64,000 nt of DNA, from the NCBI RefSeq assembly GCF_029240175.1, contig NZ_JARBTM010000002.1, positions 62,001-126,000 of the forward strand, read 5' to 3'. The stretch is from Anaerosolibacter sp. (GTDB taxonomy: Bacteria > Bacillota > Clostridia > Peptostreptococcales > Thermotaleaceae). The notes beneath the pieces were generated by a model, which was given only the letters and a program-made list of their open reading frames with translations, ran no database searches and had not been told where the DNA came from. Position 1 is the first letter of the stretch. Each line of letters begins with the position of its first letter. The translations under genes and the position numbers were made by a program. This document shows, in pieces, positions 1-9,309 of this stretch.

Positions 1-1
1 A

Positions 2-1234
2 GCTATTGCAGCAACCTTTGATGGATATCCTATGACATTGAATGGTAGAGCAGAAGCAGCATTGGCTATGTCAGCCATTGCTTCATTCATTGGAGGAACG
101 ATTGCTACGATTATCATGGTTTTTGTAGCCCAGCCAGTAGCGAAATTTGCTTTAAAGTTTGGGCCTGCAGAGTATTTTCTTCTGATGGTTTTTGCCCTAT
201 CTGCTACTGCTTCTATGTCTAAGGGCAATGTGATTAAAGGGTTTATCTCTATGATTTTGGGACTTATGATTTCTACTGTAGGTATTGATGCCCAGTCTGG
301 CGTTACGCGATTTACTTTTGGAATATTAGAGCTACAGGGTGGAATTGATTTTCTTGTAGTGATTATAGCGATGTATGCATTGGGTGAAGTATTTAGTACC
401 TTCCAATCACTAAAGGAAGGTAAAAAGAAAATGCAAACAAAGTTTGGAAGGATATGGATTACAAAAGAAGATTGGAAAAGGTGTTTTTGGCCCATTATCC
501 GAAGTACACCATTGGGCTTCTTCATAGGAGCTCTTCCAGGTGCTGGTGGAACTATGGCTTCACTTATGGCCTATAATAATGAAAAGCAGCTTGCTAAGAA
601 TCCAGATGATTTTGGAAAAGGAGAGATTATAGGCCTTGCAGCACCTGAGGCTGCTAATAATGCATCCTCTGTTGGTGCGCTGATTCCAATGCTTACATTG
701 GGAATCCCTGGTTCAGGAACAACAGCAGTTATGATGGGTGCTTTGCTGATGTTGGGATTGCAACCGGGACCTTTGTTATTCCAACAGCATCCTGATGTGG
801 CATGGGGACTGATTGCTAGTATGTTCATTGGAAATATCGTTCTAGCTGTTATCAATATTCCCATGGCTGGGGGACTGGTAAGGCTATTAGCGATTCCACC
901 AAGAATCTTATATCCGATAGTATTGGGTTTAGCATTTGTTGGTTGTTATGCAATTAGTAATAGCGTGATTGATTTCTATCTTCTCGTGATATTTGGACTT
1001 GTAGGATACTTTATGCATCAGGCCAAAATTCCTACAGCACCCCTCATCTTGGCGGTAATTGTAGGAAATAGTATGGAGCAGTCTTTTAGACAGGCGTTAA
1101 CTATTTCTAATGGTAGCTTTGCTATATTCTCGAAATCAACAGTTTCAATGGTACTTATTGTTCTAACCATTATTTCTATAGGATATCCTTTCCTAAAAGA
1201 TATGAGAAAAAAGAAAGCTACAGAAAATGCGTAA
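2..1234 (+). CDS. Tripartite tricarboxylate transporter permease TctA, 5'-truncated by window edge
   Basis: This is the large membrane subunit of a TTT-family transporter, which imports carboxylates with a periplasmic/lipoprotein binding protein and a small TctB subunit. The reading frame is open to the first bases and contains the family motif around DGYPMTLNGRAEAAL before the first ATG at 32, so the real start lies outside the window. About 410 residues are seen against about 500 for the family. Further family signatures are FFIGALPGAGGTMASLMAY (about residues 170-190), LAAPEAANNA and LTLGIPGSGTTAVMMGALL. The protein is strongly hydrophobic with many membrane segments and ends in a lysine-rich tail. 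A strong terminator follows directly. Family assignment is firm; substrate is unknown. Confidence 0.93.
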   Translation, partial: AIAATFDGYPMTLNGRAEAALAMSAIASFIGGTIATIIMVFVAQPVAKFALKFGPAEYFLLMVFALSATASMSKGNVIKGFISMILGLMISTVGIDAQSGVTRFTFGILELQGGIDFLVVIIAMYALGEVFSTFQSLKEGKKKMQTKFGRIWITKEDWKRCFWPIIRSTPLGFFIGALPGAGGTMASLMAYNNEKQLAKNPDDFGKGEIIGLAAPEAANNASSVGALIPMLTLGIPGSGTTAVMMGALLMLGLQPGPLLFQQHPDVAWGLIASMFIGNIVLAVINIPMAGGLVRLLAIPPRILYPIVLGLAFVGCYAISNSVIDFYLLVIFGLVGYFMHQAKIPTAPLILAVIVGNSMEQSFRQALTISNGSFAIFSKSTVSMVLIVLTIISIGYPFLKDMRKKKATENA

Positions 1235-1250
1235 TACAGATGAACGTTGA

Positions 1251-1285
1251 AAACGTGAATTATGATAATTCACGTTTTTATTTTT
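1251..1285 (+). terminator. Rho-independent terminator after tctA
   Basis: AACGTGAATTAT and ATAATTCACGTT form a near-perfect stem with a very small loop, followed by a T-rich run (TTTTTATTTTT). It lies 17 bases after the tctA stop. Confidence 0.85.
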
Positions 1286-1369
1286 GGAAAATATATATTG
1301 TAGATAGAGGAAAAAGGAACAAATTTGGGTTTGTACCGTCTAAATTATACGGATAAAGGAGGTCAATCT

Positions 1370-2200
1370 ATGAAAAATAAATTATTAGCATATCTTCTTG
1401 TTTGTATGACGGCCGTAACCATGTTTTCCATTACAGGTTTTGCTGATCAGCAAGTAAAAATTGAATTGGACGGAGAAGTGGTTTCCTTTGATGTTCAGCC
1501 AATAATTGAAGAGGGAAGGATACTGGTACCTGTAAGAAGCATTTTTGAGAAGATGGGTGCAGAGGTCAGCTGGAATGAAGATGAAAAGAAAGCGATTATT
1601 AACGATAAGTATAAAACCATTGAAATGCTTATTGGAAAGGAAGAAGCATTGATCTACCGAAAATATGATTTCACGGGCATTCCTGAAAAGATAGCCCTAG
1701 ACGTACCTGCTCAAATCATAAAGGATCGTACGTTGCTTCCTTTAAGATTCGTTGCTGAAGCTTTGGAAGCGGAGGTGAATTGGGATGAAGGCCGCTATAC
1801 AGCTATAATTAAGACAAATAGCCCTGGGGCAATGCCTGATGCACAACCGAATACACCAGTGCTTTATGAAGTGGTTGATTTGAAAGTAGTCAATGAAAAT
1901 AATGAATTAGCCCAATGGTATAAAGACAGGTATAAAAAAGAGGGGATTTACGCCTTGCAAATTGCTGATGAAATGTATGTACTCATCAGCGGTGGGGAAA
2001 GGCCTACAGGAGGACATGTGATCCATGTGGATGAAGTTAACATTCTAGGAAAGTCTAGGATTGCTTCTGTGAAAGCAACCCTTTATCGTCCTACACCAGA
2101 TATGATGGTAACTCAAGCAATTACCTATCCTCATACAATGATCAAAATGTCAGCAGCGAACATTGCTGTGATTCGAGGAGAAGAGATTGAATATAAATAG
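1370..2200 (+). CDS. Secreted stalk-domain (copper amine oxidase N-like) protein with PrcB C-terminal domain
   Basis: Predicted exported protein of 276 residues. The start at 1370 is chosen because AAAGGAGGTC lies just upstream and it begins a classical signal peptide (residues 1-27, hydrophobic LLAYLLVCMTAVTMFSI, cleavage near GFA-D). Residues about 30-150 hold two copies of the copper-amine-oxidase N-terminal-like stalk fold, recognisable by GRILVPVRSIFEKMGAEVSWN and RTLLPLRFVAEALEAEVNWD. The last 100 residues resemble the PrcB C-terminal domain (YVLISGGERPTGGH). Such proteins sit on the clostridial cell wall or outer spore layers; a protease-complex or protease-inhibitor role for PrcB is known only from spirochaetes. 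Monocistronic in appearance. Domain calls are good, function is open. Confidence 0.85.
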   Translation: MKNKLLAYLLVCMTAVTMFSITGFADQQVKIELDGEVVSFDVQPIIEEGRILVPVRSIFEKMGAEVSWNEDEKKAIINDKYKTIEMLIGKEEALIYRKYDFTGIPEKIALDVPAQIIKDRTLLPLRFVAEALEAEVNWDEGRYTAIIKTNSPGAMPDAQPNTPVLYEVVDLKVVNENNELAQWYKDRYKKEGIYALQIADEMYVLISGGERPTGGHVIHVDEVNILGKSRIASVKATLYRPTPDMMVTQAITYPHTMIKMSAANIAVIRGEEIEYK

Positions 2201-2303
2201 CGTATAGAAGGATTAAAATAGGTTGTAGCTTAAGATTGAAAATTGAGATGTACGTCTAAACATGATATGATTGATATAGTATAGAAAATAAAGGGGGATA
2301 AAA

Positions 2304-2714
2304 ATGGAAACAAGGTACGTGGTAATCATTCAATGTGATATTGCCCACAATCGCTGCAGTGGTTTTGCTTGCGCGGACTCTTTCTATAATCGTGTAGGAA
2401 AGTTTGAAAACTATGGAGCGGATGTGCAGTACATATCCTTTACCTGTGGCGGCTGCTGTGGAAAAAGTGTAACAGCCAAATTGGAGCATCTGTCCAATAA
2501 GCTTCGAAAGAAGACAGATATCAAAAAAGATGAGGTGACTATTCATTTAGCATCATGTGTAACCACAGATAATTATCATTATGACCGCTGCCCCCACATA
2601 GATTATATTGAAGGCATAGTTGAAAAAAGAGGTTTTCAAAATGTTGTAGAAGGTTCATATGTAAGCCAGAATGCTTCTAGGAAGCGAGAAATAGGAACTT
2701 ATAAAAGCTATTAA
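2304..2714 (+). CDS. CGGC-domain protein, putative metal binding
   Basis: Small cytoplasmic protein of 136 residues with the CGGC-domain layout: N-terminal VVIIQCDIAHNRCSGFAC, a central ISFTCGGCCGKSV and later HLASCVTTDNYHYDRCPH. The regularly placed cysteines (about residues 11, 18, 23, 49, 52-53, 85, 97) and histidines suggest metal or Fe-S binding, which is how the family is usually annotated without biochemical proof. Start is supported by AAAGGGGGATAAAA just upstream. It stands alone and is followed by a terminator. Family identity is confident, function unknown. Confidence 0.85.
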   Translation: METRYVVIIQCDIAHNRCSGFACADSFYNRVGKFENYGADVQYISFTCGGCCGKSVTAKLEHLSNKLRKKTDIKKDEVTIHLASCVTTDNYHYDRCPHIDYIEGIVEKRGFQNVVEGSYVSQNASRKREIGTYKSY

Positions 2715-2727
2715 ATGATGATTGCCA

Positions 2728-2777
2728 AAATACAGACATATCATTCCTTAAAAGGAGTGACGGGTCTGTATTTTTTT
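2728..2777 (+). terminator. Rho-independent terminator
   Basis: AAATACAGAC pairs with GTCTGTATTT across a loop of about 27 bases that can itself fold (CTTAAAAGG), and a run of seven T follows. Confidence 0.7.
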
Positions 2778-2954
2778 GCAGTAAAAAATTACTAGATACG
2801 AGGTCAATATATGCATAGAGCGTAAAATAGAAAAGAATAATCTAAAAAGTTACAGAGGCAAAACAGTATGAACTGGAGAATTTATTCATAACTTAATTTT
2901 AATAAGAAAGGTTTCCTGATGATAGGAAAACGTTTTGTAAAAAAAGAGTAAAAT

Positions 2955-2974
2955 TTTAGTAAATATTTACTAAA
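2955..2974. promoter_or_regulatory. Perfect 20-bp palindromic operator, GanR/GalR type
   Basis: TTTAGTAAATATTTACTAAA is its own reverse complement. It lies about 155 bases upstream of the mgl promoter. A second, 17/20-matching copy overlaps the -10 box at 3129-3148. TTAGTAAA...TTTACTAA half-sites are typical of GanR/LacI-family repressors of galactan and galactoside genes, and such a regulator is encoded at the end of the same gene block (13855-14856). Two spaced copies would suit DNA looping; the assignment is inference. Confidence 0.65.
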
Positions 2975-3110
2975 TAATATGATTATTATTCCCATGCCAA
3001 TGGATGAAAGAACCAATGGTGGATGAAAGTATATTTAGATTAATAGAATTTATATTCTGATTTGAAGTTTTTAGTTGGGATAAAGGCGTTTTCTGAAAAT
3101 ACAAAAGGTA

Positions 3111-3139
3111 TTGACAAAGAACTAAAAATTTAGTAAATT
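3111..3139 (+). promoter_or_regulatory. Promoter of the mgl-gal block
   Basis: TTGACA (3111-3116), 17-base spacer, TAAATT (3134-3139). The -10 is only 4/6 to consensus, in keeping with a regulated promoter. The following leader carries operator and cre-like sites before the GTG start at 3232. Confidence 0.6.
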
Positions 3140-3148
3140 TATACTAAG
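3129..3148. promoter_or_regulatory. Second GanR-type operator overlapping the -10
   Basis: TTTAGTAAATTTATACTAAG matches the perfect palindrome at 2955 in 17 of 20 positions, with an identical left half. Its position over the -10 would block RNA polymerase. Confidence 0.6.
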
Positions 3149-3162
3149 TGGAAACGCTTTCA
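3149..3162 (+). promoter_or_regulatory. cre-like catabolite control site 1
   Basis: TGGAAACGCTTTCA fits the CcpA cre consensus TGNAANCGNWNNCA at every fixed position. It lies just downstream of the mgl promoter, where CcpA binding represses in Firmicutes. Confidence 0.65.
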
Positions 3163-3182
3163 CAGAATCTATGTATGTTAAG

Positions 3183-3196
3183 CGGAAACGCTTTCA
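3183..3196 (+). promoter_or_regulatory. cre-like catabolite control site 2
   Basis: CGGAAACGCTTTCA repeats site 1 with one change, 34 bases further on; the repeat unit is AAG(T/C)GGAAACGCTTTCA. It could serve CcpA or another LacI-family protein. Confidence 0.55.
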
Positions 3197-3231
3197 TAAA
3201 TAATCAAGAAAGATTAAAGGGGGAAATACGT

Positions 3232-4284
3232 GTGAAAAAGTTTTTAGTTTTAGTACTTGCATTGGCAATGGTGCTTTCTTTAGCAGCATGCGGTGCAAAG
3301 CCACCTGCAGAACCAGCTGCGCCGGCTGAAGAGCCAGCTGCAGAAACGCCAAAGATTGGTGTAACAATCTACAAGTTTGATGATAACTTTATGTCTTTCG
3401 TACGTCGTGCAATTGAAACTGGTGCTAAGGACAAAGCAGAATTGGTATTAAATGATTCTCAGAACAATCAAGCTACACAAAATGAGCAAGTGGATATGAT
3501 GATTTCAAAAGGCGTTAAGTCTTTAGCAATCAACTTAGTAGACCCACAAGCTGCTCCTACAATCATTGAGAAGGCAAAAGCTGCTGGTCTTCCAGTAATC
3601 TTCTTCAACAAAGAGCCAGATGCAGCTGCATTAGCTAGCTATGACAAGGCTTGGTACGTAGGAACTACTTCTTCAGAGTCAGGGGTTATGCAAGGAAAAA
3701 TCGTTGCTGATTCTTGGAAAGCAAATGCAAACTGGGACAAAAATGGCGATGGTAAAATCCAATATGTATTATTAAAAGGCGAGCCAGGACATCCAGATGC
3801 TGAAGCAAGAACAAAGTTTGTTATTGATGAAGTGAAAGCTGCTGGTATCGAAGTAGAAGAGTTAGAGCTTCAAACTGGTATGTGGGATAGCGTAAAAGGT
3901 AAAGAGTTAGTAGATGCTTGGTTAGCGAAGCATGGCGACAAGATTGAGTACGTAATTGCAAACAATGATGCAATGGCTCTAGGTGCAGTTTCATCATTAC
4001 AAGCAAACGGATATTTTGCTGGAGATAAGTTTATGCCAGTTGTTGGTGTAGATGCGATTCCAGATGCATTAGAGCAAGTTAAAGCGGGTACAATGGTTGG
4101 AACAGTATTAAATGATGCGAAGAATCAAGGTGGCGCAACATTAGAATTAGCGTTAAATGCTGCAAATGGTAAAGATCCATTAGAGGGAACTCAGTGGAAA
4201 CTTGATGACAAGAAAGCTGTTCGTGTACCATATGTTGGCATCACAAAAGATAATCTTGCAATCGCTGAAGAAGCATACAAGTAA
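3232..4284 (+). CDS. mglB: Galactose/glucose-binding lipoprotein of the Mgl ABC importer
   Basis: Extracellular, lipid-anchored periplasmic-binding-protein-like receptor for galactose/glucose, feeding the MglA-MglC importer. The GTG start at 3232 follows AAAGGGGGAAA and opens a lipoprotein signal ([19 protein letters not shown], acylated Cys20); longer upstream starts would read through the cre-like sites. A Pro/Ala/Glu-rich linker follows, then the two-lobed sugar-binding fold ([14 protein letters not shown] onward). The calcium-binding loop typical of MglB is visible as DKNGDGKIQ, and sugar-contact motifs such as NNDAMALGA and [11 protein letters not shown] are present. 350 residues is normal. 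A terminator-like hairpin lies between mglB and mglA, which would favour excess receptor over transporter, as is usual for such operons. Confidence 0.92.
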   Translation: MKKFLVLVLALAMVLSLAACGAKPPAEPAAPAEEPAAETPKIGVTIYKFDDNFMSFVRRAIETGAKDKAELVLNDSQNNQATQNEQVDMMISKGVKSLAINLVDPQAAPTIIEKAKAAGLPVIFFNKEPDAAALASYDKAWYVGTTSSESGVMQGKIVADSWKANANWDKNGDGKIQYVLLKGEPGHPDAEARTKFVIDEVKAAGIEVEELELQTGMWDSVKGKELVDAWLAKHGDKIEYVIANNDAMALGAVSSLQANGYFAGDKFMPVVGVDAIPDALEQVKAGTMVGTVLNDAKNQGGATLELALNAANGKDPLEGTQWKLDDKKAVRVPYVGITKDNLAIAEEAYK

Positions 4285-4323
4285 GATTATTTAATCGATA
4301 CAAATGTTTTGATTACTATGTTA

Positions 4324-4356
4324 AACAAGGATGCATGGGCATGCATCCTTGTTTTT
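4324..4356 (+). terminator. Partial terminator between mglB and mglA
   Basis: AACAAGGATGCAT pairs with ATGCATCCTTGTT around a short loop, followed by TTTT. It probably attenuates reading into mglA, since no separate mglA promoter is obvious in the 100-base gap. Confidence 0.75.
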
Positions 4357-4386
4357 CAGATAGATATTTAGAATGGGGTGTAACCT

Positions 4387-5910
4387 ATGGATCACAATAC
4401 ACAATTGAAGAATAATGAGAATTATCTTTTAGAGATGATCAATATTTCTAAGGAATTCCCAGGCGTAAAAGCATTGGATGGTGTCCAACTGAAGGTGCGA
4501 ACAGGAACGGTTCACGCTTTGATGGGTGAAAATGGTGCTGGGAAGTCGACGTTGATGAAATGCTTGTTTGGTATATACCATGAGGATAATGGTGAAATCT
4601 ACCTAGAAGGGAAAAAAGTAAAATTTAATTCCGCAAAACAAGCTTTAGAAAATGGGGTTTCCATGGTACACCAAGAGTTAAACCAAGTACGTCAGCGTAA
4701 CATTATGGACAATATTTGGCTTGGACGTTATCCTAAAAAAGGTATATTTATCGATGAACAAAAGATGTATGAATCAACGAAGAAAATCTTTGAAGAACTG
4801 GATATACGGCTGGACCCAAGGGAAAAATCCGGAAAGCTTACGGTTTCACAGATGCAAATGGTTGAGATTGCAAAGGCAGTATCTTATAATTCAAAAGTGA
4901 TTGTTATGGATGAACCTACTTCTTCTTTGACCGAAAAAGAAGTAAATCACTTATTTAAGATTATTAATGCACTTAAGCAAAAAGGTGTAGGCATTATTTA
5001 TATATCTCATAAAATGGAAGAGATCTTACAGATTTCCGATGATGTAACAGTTATGCGGGATGGCAAATGGATTGACACGAGACCAGCTGCAGAGTTAACA
5101 ACGGATATGATTATTAGTTTGATGGTTGGCCGTGATTTAACAAATCGTTTCCCGCCTAAGGACAATGTGCCTGGAGAAACCATACTGAGAGTAGAAGATC
5201 TAACGGCAACTTATCAGCCTTCCATTCAGAATGTTGGTTTTGAATTACGGAAGGGAGAAATTTTAGGAATCGCAGGATTGGTTGGCTCCAAGAGAACGGA
5301 CATTGTAGAGGCTCTGTTCGGAATCAGACAGGTGGCATCTGGAAAAATCTATGTCCATGGAAAAGAAGTTCAGAATAGAGCTCCGCAGCAGGCGATTAAA
5401 AATGGATTTGCCTTGATTACGGAGGAACGACGTTCCACAGGAATATTTGGAATTCTTGACATAAACTTTAACTCGATTATTGCTAATCTTGATGAATACT
5501 TTAATAAATTTGGATTAGTTGATGAAGATAAATGCAAAACAGATACCCAATGGGTAGTGGACAGTATGCGTGTGAAAACGCCATCTCAGAAAACATTGAT
5601 CAGTTCGTTATCTGGTGGAAATCAGCAGAAGGTAATCATTGGTCGCTGGCTACTGACGGAGCCTGAAATCCTTATGATGGATGAGCCAACCAGAGGAATT
5701 GATGTTGGAGCAAAATATGAAATTTATCAATTAATGATTGATCTAGCAAAAAAGGATAAGGGCGTTCTGATGATATCCTCTGAAATGCCTGAGCTGCTTG
5801 GAATTACCGATAGAATTCTTGTGATGAGTAATGGACAGGTGGCTGGAATCGTAGAAACGAAGAATACAACCCAAGAAGAAATTTTACGCTTATCAGCTAA
5901 GTTCTTATAG
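4387..5910 (+). CDS. mglA: Galactose/methyl-galactoside import ATPase MglA
   Basis: Double ABC ATPase of a CUT2-type sugar importer, working on the inner membrane face with MglC. The first nucleotide-binding domain has Walker [10 protein letters not shown] (about residues 49-57), signature [12 protein letters not shown] and Walker [11 protein letters not shown]. The second has a degenerate Walker A ([10 protein letters not shown]), an intact signature [15 protein letters not shown] and Walker [15 protein letters not shown], the usual asymmetry of this family. 507 residues matches MglA/RbsA. It is preceded by GGGGTG and is followed by mglC after only 11 bases. Galactose rather than ribose is inferred from the gal genes downstream and the calcium loop of the receptor. 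Confidence 0.92.
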   Translation: MDHNTQLKNNENYLLEMINISKEFPGVKALDGVQLKVRTGTVHALMGENGAGKSTLMKCLFGIYHEDNGEIYLEGKKVKFNSAKQALENGVSMVHQELNQVRQRNIMDNIWLGRYPKKGIFIDEQKMYESTKKIFEELDIRLDPREKSGKLTVSQMQMVEIAKAVSYNSKVIVMDEPTSSLTEKEVNHLFKIINALKQKGVGIIYISHKMEEILQISDDVTVMRDGKWIDTRPAAELTTDMIISLMVGRDLTNRFPPKDNVPGETILRVEDLTATYQPSIQNVGFELRKGEILGIAGLVGSKRTDIVEALFGIRQVASGKIYVHGKEVQNRAPQQAIKNGFALITEERRSTGIFGILDINFNSIIANLDEYFNKFGLVDEDKCKTDTQWVVDSMRVKTPSQKTLISSLSGGNQQKVIIGRWLLTEPEILMMDEPTRGIDVGAKYEIYQLMIDLAKKDKGVLMISSEMPELLGITDRILVMSNGQVAGIVETKNTTQEEILRLSAKFL

Positions 5911-5921
5911 GATGAGGAGTG

Positions 5922-6995
5922 ATGAATATCATGAGTTCAGTGACAGAAAAATTAAGAAACATGACAAAAAAAGATGTAGCAGCATGGATGATGAATAATG
6001 CAATTTTTATCGTTCTAGTGGTTTTATTATTGGTAATTATTTCGATTTCTCCTGACTTTGTATCGATTAATAATTTCCGTAATATTTTGTCTCAGGCGTC
6101 TACAAGAATCATTATCGCATTGGGTGTTGGAGGCTTAATTATCACTCAAGGTACAGACCTGTCAGCGGGACGTATGGTGGGCTTGTCAGCGGTCATCAGT
6201 GCTTCCTTACTTCAGGCCCCAGGATATGCTTATAGAATGTATCCAAATCTAAATTTATTACCGATAAATCCAGATGAGCCTGCATTTCAAATTCTTTTGC
6301 CGATTTTGTTAGCAGCCTCTATAACGGCAATTTTTGGACTAATCAATGGATTTATCATTGCAAAACTAAATGTAACACCCTTTATTACTACATTGGGTAC
6401 CATGATCATTATTTATGGTGTGAATTCAATTTACTTTGACCGTCCACCTTATGGGGCCCAACCTATCGGTGGATTGGACCCAAGATATATGAAGTTTGCC
6501 CAAGGCAGCATTTATATTGGAGATTTTGCCGTTCCATATCTAGTCATCTATGCTGCCATTGTGACAGTTTTGATATGGGTGCTGTGGAACAAAACACGTT
6601 TTGGAAAAAATATATATGCAGTTGGAGGTAACCCTGAGGCAGCGGTTGTATCAGGTGTAAGCTTAGTAAAGACCTTATTAATCGTGTATACCCTTGCTGG
6701 GTTCTTGTATGGTTTTGCTGGGTCCTTGGAGGCAGCCCGTGTAGGTAGTGCCACCAACAATACTGGAAACATGTACGAACTGGATGCCATTGCAGCCTGC
6801 GTAGTAGGTGGTGTTTCCTTTAGTGGGGGTATCGGTACAGTGGCGGGTGTAGTTACTGGGGTATTGATATTCCAGGTTATTAACTATGGATTGGCATTTA
6901 TTGGCGTAAATCCATACCTTCAGTATATTATCAAAGGTTTAATCATTATCACGGCTGTGGCCATAGATACTCGTAAATATCTAAAGAAGAAATAG
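5922..6995 (+). CDS. mglC: Galactose/methyl-galactoside importer permease MglC
   Basis: Integral membrane subunit of the Mgl importer, 357 residues with about ten hydrophobic segments. Family motifs are GGLIITQGTDLSAGRMVGLS and GGNPEAAVVSGVSL, plus LDAIAACVVGGVSFSGG near the end. ATG 5922 is used because GAGGAG stands just before it; GTG 5919 or ATG 5931 are possible alternatives, the latter with a 12-base gap from the ribosome site. It is transcribed with mglA and leads directly into galK. Confidence 0.9.
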   Translation: MNIMSSVTEKLRNMTKKDVAAWMMNNAIFIVLVVLLLVIISISPDFVSINNFRNILSQASTRIIIALGVGGLIITQGTDLSAGRMVGLSAVISASLLQAPGYAYRMYPNLNLLPINPDEPAFQILLPILLAASITAIFGLINGFIIAKLNVTPFITTLGTMIIIYGVNSIYFDRPPYGAQPIGGLDPRYMKFAQGSIYIGDFAVPYLVIYAAIVTVLIWVLWNKTRFGKNIYAVGGNPEAAVVSGVSLVKTLLIVYTLAGFLYGFAGSLEAARVGSATNNTGNMYELDAIAACVVGGVSFSGGIGTVAGVVTGVLIFQVINYGLAFIGVNPYLQYIIKGLIIITAVAIDTRKYLKKK

Positions 6996-7049
6996 AAGGA
7001 TTAGTATATACCGATAAAAGAATAGATAAATCTAAGTACAGGGGTGTCT

Positions 7050-8216
7050 ATGATGAATTTAGAGATGTTGATACATGATTTTACCAATAGATTTGGAGGC
7101 GAAGAAGGGATCATGACATTCTTTGCCCCCGGTCGAGTAAATTTGATTGGGGAGCATACCGACTATAACGGAGGCCATGTTTTCCCATGTGCCCTCAGCT
7201 TTGGCACCTATGCGGTTGCCCGAAAGAGAAATGATACGAAGATTCGGTTGTTTTCCAAAAACTTTGAGGACTTTGGAACGATTGAAGTAGATATAAGCAG
7301 CTTAAGCTATAACGATGCCAATGACTGGGCAAACTATCCCATCGGCATGGTAAAAATTTTTAGGGATGCAGGGTATCAGGTTGAATCAGGGTTTGATGTG
7401 CTATATGATGGAAACATACCTAATGGTGCAGGATTATCCTCAAGTGCATCCATTGAATTGGTAACCAGCGTTCTTCTAAAATCATTATATAACCTGGATA
7501 TCGACATGATAGAAATGGTGAAAATGAGTCAGAGGGCTGAGAATCAGTTTGTGGGTGTAAATTGTGGAATAATGGACCAATTTGCCAGCGGTATGGGAAA
7601 AAAAGATCATGCCATGTTGTTGGATACCAATACGCTGAAATATGCGTATGTACCTATAAAGACGAAAGGTATCACCATCGTCATAGCCAATACCAATAAG
7701 CGTCGCAGCTTGTCGGGTTCAAAGTATAATGAACGAAGAAGTGAATGTGAAAATGCTCTAAAGGCTTTGCAGCAAGAATTGGAGATTTCGTCCCTTGGAG
7801 ACCTTACGGAGGAGCGTTTCGATGCCTATCAGCACTTGATTCAAAGTGGAATAGAGCAAAGACGTGCAAGACATGCCGTATATGAAAACCAAAGAACCCT
7901 TAAAGCTGTAAATGCACTGAATGCAGGAAATATACAATTGTTCGGTGAACTCATGAATGCGTCTCATATATCTCTTCGAGATGATTACGAGGTAACTGGT
8001 ATAGAGCTTGATACGTTGGTAGAAGCAGCCTGGGAAAACGAGGCTATCGGATCAAGAATGACAGGTGCTGGCTTTGGCGGCTGTACGGTAAGCTTGGTGC
8101 ATGAGGAGAAAGTGCATAAGTTTATTGAAAATGTAGGCAACATCTATGAGGAGAAAATAGGGTATAAAGCGGATTTTTATGTTGTTGCCATTGGTGATGG
8201 CGCGAGACAAATTTAG
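7050..8216 (+). CDS. galK: Galactokinase
   Basis: GHMP-family kinase that phosphorylates alpha-D-galactose to galactose 1-phosphate, the first committed Leloir step. The galactokinase signature GRVNLIGEHTDYNGG starts at residue 28, the ATP loop PNGAGLSSSASIE lies near residue 130, and TGAGFGGC is the third GHMP motif. 388 residues is the family length. ATG 7050 is preferred over GTG 7044 because AGGGGT has the right spacing. It follows mglC by 54 bases, so the sugar is phosphorylated as soon as it is imported. Confidence 0.96.
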   Translation: MMNLEMLIHDFTNRFGGEEGIMTFFAPGRVNLIGEHTDYNGGHVFPCALSFGTYAVARKRNDTKIRLFSKNFEDFGTIEVDISSLSYNDANDWANYPIGMVKIFRDAGYQVESGFDVLYDGNIPNGAGLSSSASIELVTSVLLKSLYNLDIDMIEMVKMSQRAENQFVGVNCGIMDQFASGMGKKDHAMLLDTNTLKYAYVPIKTKGITIVIANTNKRRSLSGSKYNERRSECENALKALQQELEISSLGDLTEERFDAYQHLIQSGIEQRRARHAVYENQRTLKAVNALNAGNIQLFGELMNASHISLRDDYEVTGIELDTLVEAAWENEAIGSRMTGAGFGGCTVSLVHEEKVHKFIENVGNIYEEKIGYKADFYVVAIGDGARQI

Positions 8217-8223
8217 TTAAATG

Positions 8224-8285
8224 CAGCAAGAGGTAGTTTCCCTCCCATATATAAAACTACCCCTTGTTGTATTATATTTTTATCC
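8224..8285 (+). terminator. Hairpin between galK and galE, possible attenuator
   Basis: CAAGAGGTAGTTT can pair with AAACTACCCCTTG (one bulge on each side) over a 14-base loop, followed by a T-rich stretch (TTGTATTATATTTTT). It may lower galE-galT-galM expression relative to transport and kinase genes. Confidence 0.5.
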
Positions 8286-8308
8286 TTAAAAATAAAGGAG
8301 GTTATTTT

Positions 8309-9298
8309 ATGGCTGTTTTGGTATGCGGGGGTGCAGGCTATATTGGTTCTCACTGCGTGTATAAATTGATAGATCAGAATGAAGAAGTAGTTGTTATAGA
8401 TAATTTACAGGCAGGGCATGGAGATGCCGTCCATGAGGCTGCCAAATTCTATCATGGCGATATTAAGGATAGTGGGTTTTTGGATAAGGTATTTAGTGAA
8501 AATAAAATTGATGCGGTCATTCATTTTGCTGCAAATTCTTTGGTAGGCGTAAGCGTAAAAGAACCCCTTACTTATTATCATAACAATGTTTATGGTTCTC
8601 AGGTTTTATTAGAAGCCATGTGTAGACATGGTATCAATAAGATGGTTTTCTCATCCACTGCAGCAGTTTATGGGGAACCTGAAAATGTACCTATTTTAGA
8701 ATCCGATAAAACAGAACCAACCAACCCTTATGGGGAAACGAAGCTGGCGGTAGAGAAAATGATGAAATGGGCAGATCAAGCCCATGGCATAAAATATATT
8801 ACCCTTCGATACTTCAACGTGGCAGGTGCCCATGAAAGTGCACGTATAGGGGAGGATCATAGCCCTGAAACCCATTTGCTGCCTTTGATCCTACAGGTAC
8901 CACTAAATAGAAGAGAACATATCACCATATTTGGTGATGATTATGATACACCTGATGGTACTTGCATCAGAGACTATATTCACGTGATGGACTTGATAGA
9001 TGCCCACATTTTGGCCCTGAAGAAATTACGTGCAGGTGCAGATAGTAATGTATACAATTTAGGAAATGGAGAAGGATTTTCTGTGAAACAGATGATTGAT
9101 GCTGCAAGAGCAGTGACAGGACATCCAATACCAGCCATCGTTGCGGAGAGACGGGCAGGGGACCCATCAAAGCTCATTGCCTCTAGTAAGAAAGCCCAAG
9201 AGGAATTAGGGTGGAAGCTAAAATACAATGGGGTGGAGGAGATCATTGCTTCCGCATGGAAATGGCATACCAGCCACCCGCAAGGCTTTGAAAAGTAG
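8309..9298 (+). CDS. galE: UDP-glucose 4-epimerase
   Basis: Short-chain dehydrogenase/reductase-type epimerase that interconverts UDP-galactose and UDP-glucose using bound NAD. Residues 1-13 carry the NAD motif (VLVCGGAGYIGSH), the catalytic Ser region is VFSSTAAVYG and the catalytic Tyr-Lys pair is in NPYGETKLAVE. The loop DYDTPDGTCIRDYIHVMDL is diagnostic of GalE. 329 residues. The ATG at 8309 follows AAAGGAGG; longer frames start inside the preceding hairpin region. galT begins 12 bases after the stop. Confidence 0.95.
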   Translation: MAVLVCGGAGYIGSHCVYKLIDQNEEVVVIDNLQAGHGDAVHEAAKFYHGDIKDSGFLDKVFSENKIDAVIHFAANSLVGVSVKEPLTYYHNNVYGSQVLLEAMCRHGINKMVFSSTAAVYGEPENVPILESDKTEPTNPYGETKLAVEKMMKWADQAHGIKYITLRYFNVAGAHESARIGEDHSPETHLLPLILQVPLNRREHITIFGDDYDTPDGTCIRDYIHVMDLIDAHILALKKLRAGADSNVYNLGNGEGFSVKQMIDAARAVTGHPIPAIVAERRAGDPSKLIASSKKAQEELGWKLKYNGVEEIIASAWKWHTSHPQGFEK

Positions 9299-9309
9299 GG
9301 GGTGGCATT

